Under the pieces are notes generated by a model. It was not told the DNA's origin, did not search any database, and saw only the letters and a program-made list of their open reading frames with translations. A DNA stretch of 6,341 nt from a bacterium BMS3Bbin02 (GTDB lineage Bacteria > Actinomycetota > Acidimicrobiia > Spongiisociales > UBA5794), in contig BDTL01000205.1 of the NCBI GenBank assembly GCA_002898115.1, forward strand, positions 1 to 6,341. Direction: 5' to 3'. Both the position numbers and the translations under genes were made by a program. The first letter of the stretch is position 1; every line of letters starts with the position of its first letter. Shown one piece after another: positions 3,473 to 6,341 of the stretch.

Positions 3473-4696
3473 TCACTCGTCCAGCGTACCGTCGGCTAAG
3501 TCCGTAAACATGGCAGCTGCCTCTGGATCGAGGAACACGACGCTTGCCGATCCGGCCCTCCCCACGGTCCCGGGGGCAACCTCGTTCGTCAACGCGTCCG
3601 ACGGTGTCAGATACGCCGCGGCCGCGATTGTCACGAGGTCCTCGGTTGAGAGGTCGGTCCACGCGTTCTGGAGAAGCAGGTCCACCATCAATGGGAGAGA
3701 ATCGATGCCCATCGGCTGGATCATGTCCATGGCGGCCTGCATGATCCGACCCTGGTTGAGTGATCGGGTGAAGTCGCCGCCCGGCAGGCCCTTGCGGATT
3801 CTGGCGAGTTGGAGTGCTCGTTTCGGGTTCAGCTGCTGTTGGCCGGCGGGGAAGTTGCTCCAGTTGTTCCCACTCGCCATTGATGTGGGCAGGTCGATAA
3901 AGAGGCCGCCTAGTTGTGTGATGAGGGCGGTGTAACCCTTGAACCCCGTGATGATGTATCCCTCAAGGGGGAGGCCGGAGAGTTCGATGGCGGTCTCGAG
4001 CATGACTTCCGGGCCCCGCCCGGCCATCAAGTTCGTGAACTTGAAGTCTCCTTCGTCGGTTGTGACGTAGGTGTCGCGAGGGATTCCGAGGATTGCTCCG
4101 GTCTGCTCACTTGGGACCAAACCGATGATATGAATGCTGTCTGCACGAAAGCGGAGTTGGTTCTGGCCGACTCTGGCATCCGATCCGAGAACCAGAATGA
4201 GGCGAGGCGAGTCGCCCAGCCATGGCGACTGGCCTTCGGGTCGGCCACCGACGATGCGCCATATGTCGTCGGCCTTGACCCCGAACCAGACGGATTCGCC
4301 GACGTGGATCGCAGCAACGGTATCCCCATCGTCGCCGAGTGTGCGCACCGTTGCCGTATATGTCAGGTCACCGACCGGCGCAGGTAGCGACGCCAGGAAC
4401 GACATCAGCCCCTCCGGTGCGTTGGGTTGTGGATTGCGATCATCGAGCCAGTAGCTGTAGAGCTGTCCGAGGGCAGCGCCGAGTTCGGGGTCACCATCTC
4501 CGGTCACGGCGACGGTGAGGATCGGTGCCGTTGTCGTCGTCAGTTCGGTTGATGTCGTTGGAGCTACCGTCGACGTCATCAGCGACGTTGAGGTTGAATC
4601 TGGAACAGAGGTGTCGACAGCTTCGTTGGCGCCCGAGCACGCGGCCAGGACAACAACGGTGAATGTCAGCAAGAGGAGAATAGAGAGTCTGCGCAC
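3473..4696 (-). CDS. LytR-CpsA-Psr (LCP) family lipoprotein
   Basis: This 407-aa exported lipoprotein has a hydrophobic signal at residues 3-19, a lipobox ending L-A-A-C at Cys20, and a Ser/Thr-rich linker at about 30-56. A small accessory part (about 60-155) leads to the LCP domain (about 164-330). Family marks are all present: G-S-D-A-R (171-175), R-A-D-S (184-187), I-P-R-D-T (205-209), A-R-I-R (298-301) and G-D-F-T-R-S-L-N-Q (307-315). LCP enzymes attach undecaprenyl-linked glycopolymers to peptidoglycan at the outer membrane face. Most have an N-terminal membrane helix, so a lipid anchor is a variation. The start is GTG with no ribosome binding site but a -10-like box 8 nt upstream, suggesting a leaderless mRNA. 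The PqqD-like gene starts 65 nt behind it; a functional link with the peptide locus is not shown. Confidence 0.9.
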   Translation of the reverse strand: MRRLSILLLLTFTVVVLAACSGANEAVDTSVPDSTSTSLMTSTVAPTTSTELTTTTAPILTVAVTGDGDPELGAALGQLYSYWLDDRNPQPNAPEGLMSFLASLPAPVGDLTYTATVRTLGDDGDTVAAIHVGESVWFGVKADDIWRIVGGRPEGQSPWLGDSPRLILVLGSDARVGQNQLRFRADSIHIIGLVPSEQTGAILGIPRDTYVTTDEGDFKFTNLMAGRGPEVMLETAIELSGLPLEGYIITGFKGYTALITQLGGLFIDLPTSMASGNNWSNFPAGQQQLNPKRALQLARIRKGLPGGDFTRSLNQGRIMQAAMDMIQPMGIDSLPLMVDLLLQNAWTDLSTEDLVTIAAAAYLTPSDALTNEVAPGTVGRAGSASVVFLDPEAAAMFTDLADGTLDE

Positions 4697-4704
4697 GGGC
4701 GAAG

Positions 4705-4710
4705 AGTGTA
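4705..4710 (-). promoter_or_regulatory. Putative -10 box for a leaderless LCP transcript
   Basis: The minus strand reads TACACT, four of six matches to TATAAT, ending 8 nt before the GTG start at 4696. Transcription would then begin at or within a few bases of the start codon. That agrees with the absence of any Shine-Dalgarno sequence. No clear -35 is visible. Confidence 0.4.
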
Positions 4711-4729
4711 CCGGTGGGGTTCTCGTATG

Positions 4730-4754
4730 CCCACCCGAGTCGGTGGCGGGTGGG
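4730..4754. promoter_or_regulatory. Inverted repeat in the divergent LCP/trkA promoter region
   Basis: CCCACCCG (4730-4737) and CGGGTGGG (4747-4754) form a perfect 8-bp dyad with a 9-nt centre. It lies midway between the two divergent starts and upstream of the -10 candidates of both. It could be an operator shared by both genes or an incidental hairpin. Confidence 0.35.
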
Positions 4755-4782
4755 ATGCTTCGTCGAGATTGACGAAAGAGCG

Positions 4783-4788
4783 TAACAT
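4783..4788 (+). promoter_or_regulatory. Putative -10 box for the trkA pair
   Basis: TAACAT matches four of six positions of TATAAT and would start transcription near 4795, just ahead of the AAGGAG site (4799-4804) and the GTG at 4810. No good -35 lies at normal spacing; the TTGACG at 4769-4774 is only 8 nt away, too close for a normal promoter. Confidence 0.3.
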
Positions 4789-4809
4789 CGTGCCGAACAA
4801 GGAGACATC

Positions 4810-5472
4810 GTGCGAGTTGTGATAGCTGGATGTGGTCGGGTTGGAACCGACCTTGCGCGTTCGCTGGCCGATATGGGCCATGACGTATCCGTCATTGACG
4901 ATCGCGCCGACGTGTTCAAGAAACTCGGATCCACTTTCGACGGAACCACCCATACGGGTCGGTCGTACGACGTGGGTGTCCTCCGCGACGCAGGTATTGA
5001 GGCCGCTGATGCGTTCATAGCGGTCACCAACTCCGACAACGCCAACCTGATGTCGGTGCAGCTCGCAAAGAAAGTTTTCGGTGTCGGCCGGACCATTGCG
5101 CGCCTCGATGACCCCTCAAGGGCAGACGCGTATCAGACGCTCGATGTGCAGTACGTCGCCGGCGCCAAGCTCACGTCTCGTGTCATCCTTGAGCAGGTTG
5201 TTGAGAACGAATTCCACCATCACGTCTCGTTCCCCGACGGCGACGTCGAGATTGTCGATATCGTGCTCGCGGAAGGAGTGGTGGGTCTTACCGTCCAGGA
5301 TCTCGAGATCGAGGGGGCCTTGCGAGTTGCGGCGGTCAGACGCAACGGCACCACCTCGATCCCTCACGACTCGTACGAGCTGAAGCCACACGATCTTGTT
5401 GCCGTGGCAGCCAAGTCGGGCATTCGTAAACGCGTACGGCGGTTTCTCAGAGAACGCGAGACATCGCTATGA
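4810..5472 (+). CDS. trkA: TrkA-type potassium uptake regulator, first of a pair
   Basis: This 220-aa protein has an N-terminal Rossmann domain (about 1-130) with G-C-G-R-V-G at 7-12 and Asp30 at the end of the second strand, the usual NAD(H)-binding acid. A C-terminal TrkA_C-like domain (about 137-215) ends in Y-E-L-K-P-H-D-L-V-A-V-A. Such proteins form cytosolic gating rings on Trk/Ktr K+ transporters and respond to nucleotide and, through the C-domain, to small ligands. The layout (G-C-G-R-V-G start, second TrkA behind it) resembles mycobacterial CeoC and its partner CeoB. The GTG start has AAGGAG 5 nt ahead. Its stop overlaps the next gene by 4 nt. No membrane subunit is in the window. 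Confidence 0.92.
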   Translation: MRVVIAGCGRVGTDLARSLADMGHDVSVIDDRADVFKKLGSTFDGTTHTGRSYDVGVLRDAGIEAADAFIAVTNSDNANLMSVQLAKKVFGVGRTIARLDDPSRADAYQTLDVQYVAGAKLTSRVILEQVVENEFHHHVSFPDGDVEIVDIVLAEGVVGLTVQDLEIEGALRVAAVRRNGTTSIPHDSYELKPHDLVAVAAKSGIRKRVRRFLRERETSL

Positions 5473-6131
5473 GGATCCTCATGATCGGCGGGGGAAAAGT
5501 CGGGTCGTACCTCGCCCGCAGCCTCAGCAAGGCAGGCCACGTCGTGACCGTCATAGAGGACACAGAACGGCGAGCCCGCGGAATCTCCGAGTCCGCTGAT
5601 GTGCTGGTTTTCCACGGCGACGGTACGGATGTGGAAATGTTGCGGTCCGCTGACGTGGAGCGAGCCGATTGGGCGCTGGGCGTCACCGGCCTTGACGAAG
5701 TGAACCTTGTCGCCTGTCAACTCGCTCAGACCCTCGGAGCCAAGCGGACGATCGCACGCCTGAACAACCCCGCCAACCGCCCGACGTTCGACGCACTCGG
5801 CATTCCGGTGGTCGCGGTCACCGACCTCATGGTCAAGGTCATCGCCCAGGAGGTTGAGGTCCCGGACCTCAGCCGGATCGCGCTCATCGGCGAAGGCCAG
5901 CTCTCGTTATGCGAGATCGAAATCCCCGAAAGTTTTCCTGACACACCACTGTCATCTCTGACGTTCCCGCAGCCGTCGATCTTTGTGACAGTCGTGTCTG
6001 ATGGCAGGGTGTCGGTGCCGCGGGCAGACACCCGGCTTCGTCCCGGGGACCGCATTACCGCGGTGACGAGCGTCTCCATGGAGAAAGATCTCCATCACGC
6101 AATCATGCACGCTGGAGAAAGCGCACCGTGA
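5469..6131 (+). CDS. trkA: TrkA-type potassium uptake regulator, second of a pair
   Basis: This 220-aa protein has the same layout as its neighbour: Rossmann domain with G-G-G-K-V-G at 7-12 and Glu30 as the nucleotide-ribose acid, then a TrkA_C-like domain ending in T-R-L-R-P-G-D-R-I-T-A-V. Lys10 and Glu30 replace Arg and Asp of the first protein, so the two probably differ in nucleotide preference or form a hetero-ring. It resembles CeoB of mycobacteria. The ATG overlaps the upstream stop (ATGA) and has only a weak ribosome binding site, implying translational coupling and matched expression. Its own stop overlaps the GTG of the small membrane protein by 4 nt. Confidence 0.92.
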   Translation: MRILMIGGGKVGSYLARSLSKAGHVVTVIEDTERRARGISESADVLVFHGDGTDVEMLRSADVERADWALGVTGLDEVNLVACQLAQTLGAKRTIARLNNPANRPTFDALGIPVVAVTDLMVKVIAQEVEVPDLSRIALIGEGQLSLCEIEIPESFPDTPLSSLTFPQPSIFVTVVSDGRVSVPRADTRLRPGDRITAVTSVSMEKDLHHAIMHAGESAP

Positions 6132-6277
6132 GCGAGGATCCGGACGTCCGACGCCATGGAGGCCTTCTCGACGACATACGCGGCGGGATCACGGCGTTCG
6201 GGATCGAGTTCCTTGTCATGGTTGTTATCGGAGTGTTCGGCATGGTGGTGGCCGCCATCATCATCGCGGTGACCTGA
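6128..6277 (+). CDS. 49-aa single-pass membrane protein behind trkA
   Basis: The GTG at 6128 overlaps the TGA of the second trkA gene (GTGA). The product has a charged N-terminus (S-E-D-P-D-V-R-R-H, then L-L-D-D-I-R) and one long hydrophobic segment from about residue 21 to the end, rich in Ile, Val, Met and Gly (for example F-L-V-M-V-V-I-G-V-F). I do not recognise a family. Coupled translation with two K+ uptake regulators suggests a membrane anchor or small accessory subunit, but that is inference. A competing minus-strand frame over the same DNA (6331-6095) is His/Asp-rich, has no ribosome binding site and overlaps trkA, so I prefer this one. The last 64 nt (6278-6341) hold no supportable gene. 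Confidence 0.62.
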   Translation: MSEDPDVRRHGGLLDDIRGGITAFGIEFLVMVVIGVFGMVVAAIIIAVT

Positions 6278-6341
6278 TGGTTCGATCAACGTCGCGAACG
6301 ATGCAAGCCAGGGCACAAACGTGCTGATCAAGCCGGTCCGA

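Noticed and set aside
3408..3662. Upstream extension of the PqqD-like frame, giving 172 residues.
   Set aside because: The extra part is Arg/Gly-rich, overlaps the LCP gene and exceeds the family length. The ATG at 3407 has a ribosome binding site.
6095..6331. His/Asp-rich minus-strand frame at the right end.
   Set aside because: It lacks a ribosome binding site and overlaps both the trkA end and the coupled membrane-protein gene; its composition mirrors the hydrophobic codons on the other strand.

Overview
The window looks like chromosomal DNA of a fairly high-GC actinobacterium. The evidence is a pair of small adjacent TrkA-type proteins with the GCGRVG / GGGKVG layout known from actinobacterial ceoB/ceoC loci, a LytR-CpsA-Psr (LCP) lipoprotein with a Thr/Ser-rich linker, and a GTG start that looks leaderless. 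An acidimicrobial-type actinobacterium would fit, but the sequence alone does not settle the lineage.

Right part: a plus-strand cluster (4810-6277) encodes two cytosolic NAD-binding K+ uptake regulators that overlap by 4 nt, followed by a 49-aa single-pass membrane protein that again overlaps by 4 nt. Divergent from it, on the minus strand, is the LCP lipoprotein (4696-3473).

Middle: downstream of the LCP gene on the minus strand is a two-gene unit overlapping by 4 nt. It encodes an 87-aa PqqD-like RiPP recognition element and a 140-aa soluble S26/S24-like serine peptidase with a Ser-His dyad in place of the bacterial Ser-Lys. A stretch of about 640 nt without a convincing gene follows. It holds two related hairpin repeats and ends in a strong hairpin terminator (2056-2081).

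Left part: this is the main point of interest. Between 1960 and 321, on the minus strand, lies a tandem array of eight related short genes of about 29-35 codons, too small for ordinary gene callers. Each begins M-x-Y-x-x-P-x-[LIV] and carries a conserved L-x-G-[AT]-[LM] around residues 13-17, followed by a variable tail. Five intact members share a tail motif C-x(0,1)-[WY]-D-G-S-I-x-x-C, two have cysteine-free tails, and one is degenerate (ATG changed to ACG, first Cys and stop lost). Seven have a Shine-Dalgarno sequence, and most have a hairpin just behind the stop. I read this as a multi-precursor RiPP (modified peptide) locus: PqqD-like protein as leader-binding chaperone, S26 peptidase as candidate leader protease, eight leader/core substrates. 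A further minus-strand gene begins just beyond the left edge, since its ribosome binding site is visible at 5-11, and it may carry the missing modification or export function. I do not recognise the precursor family. The YxxP leader recalls lasso-peptide leaders, but no lasso cyclase is in view.
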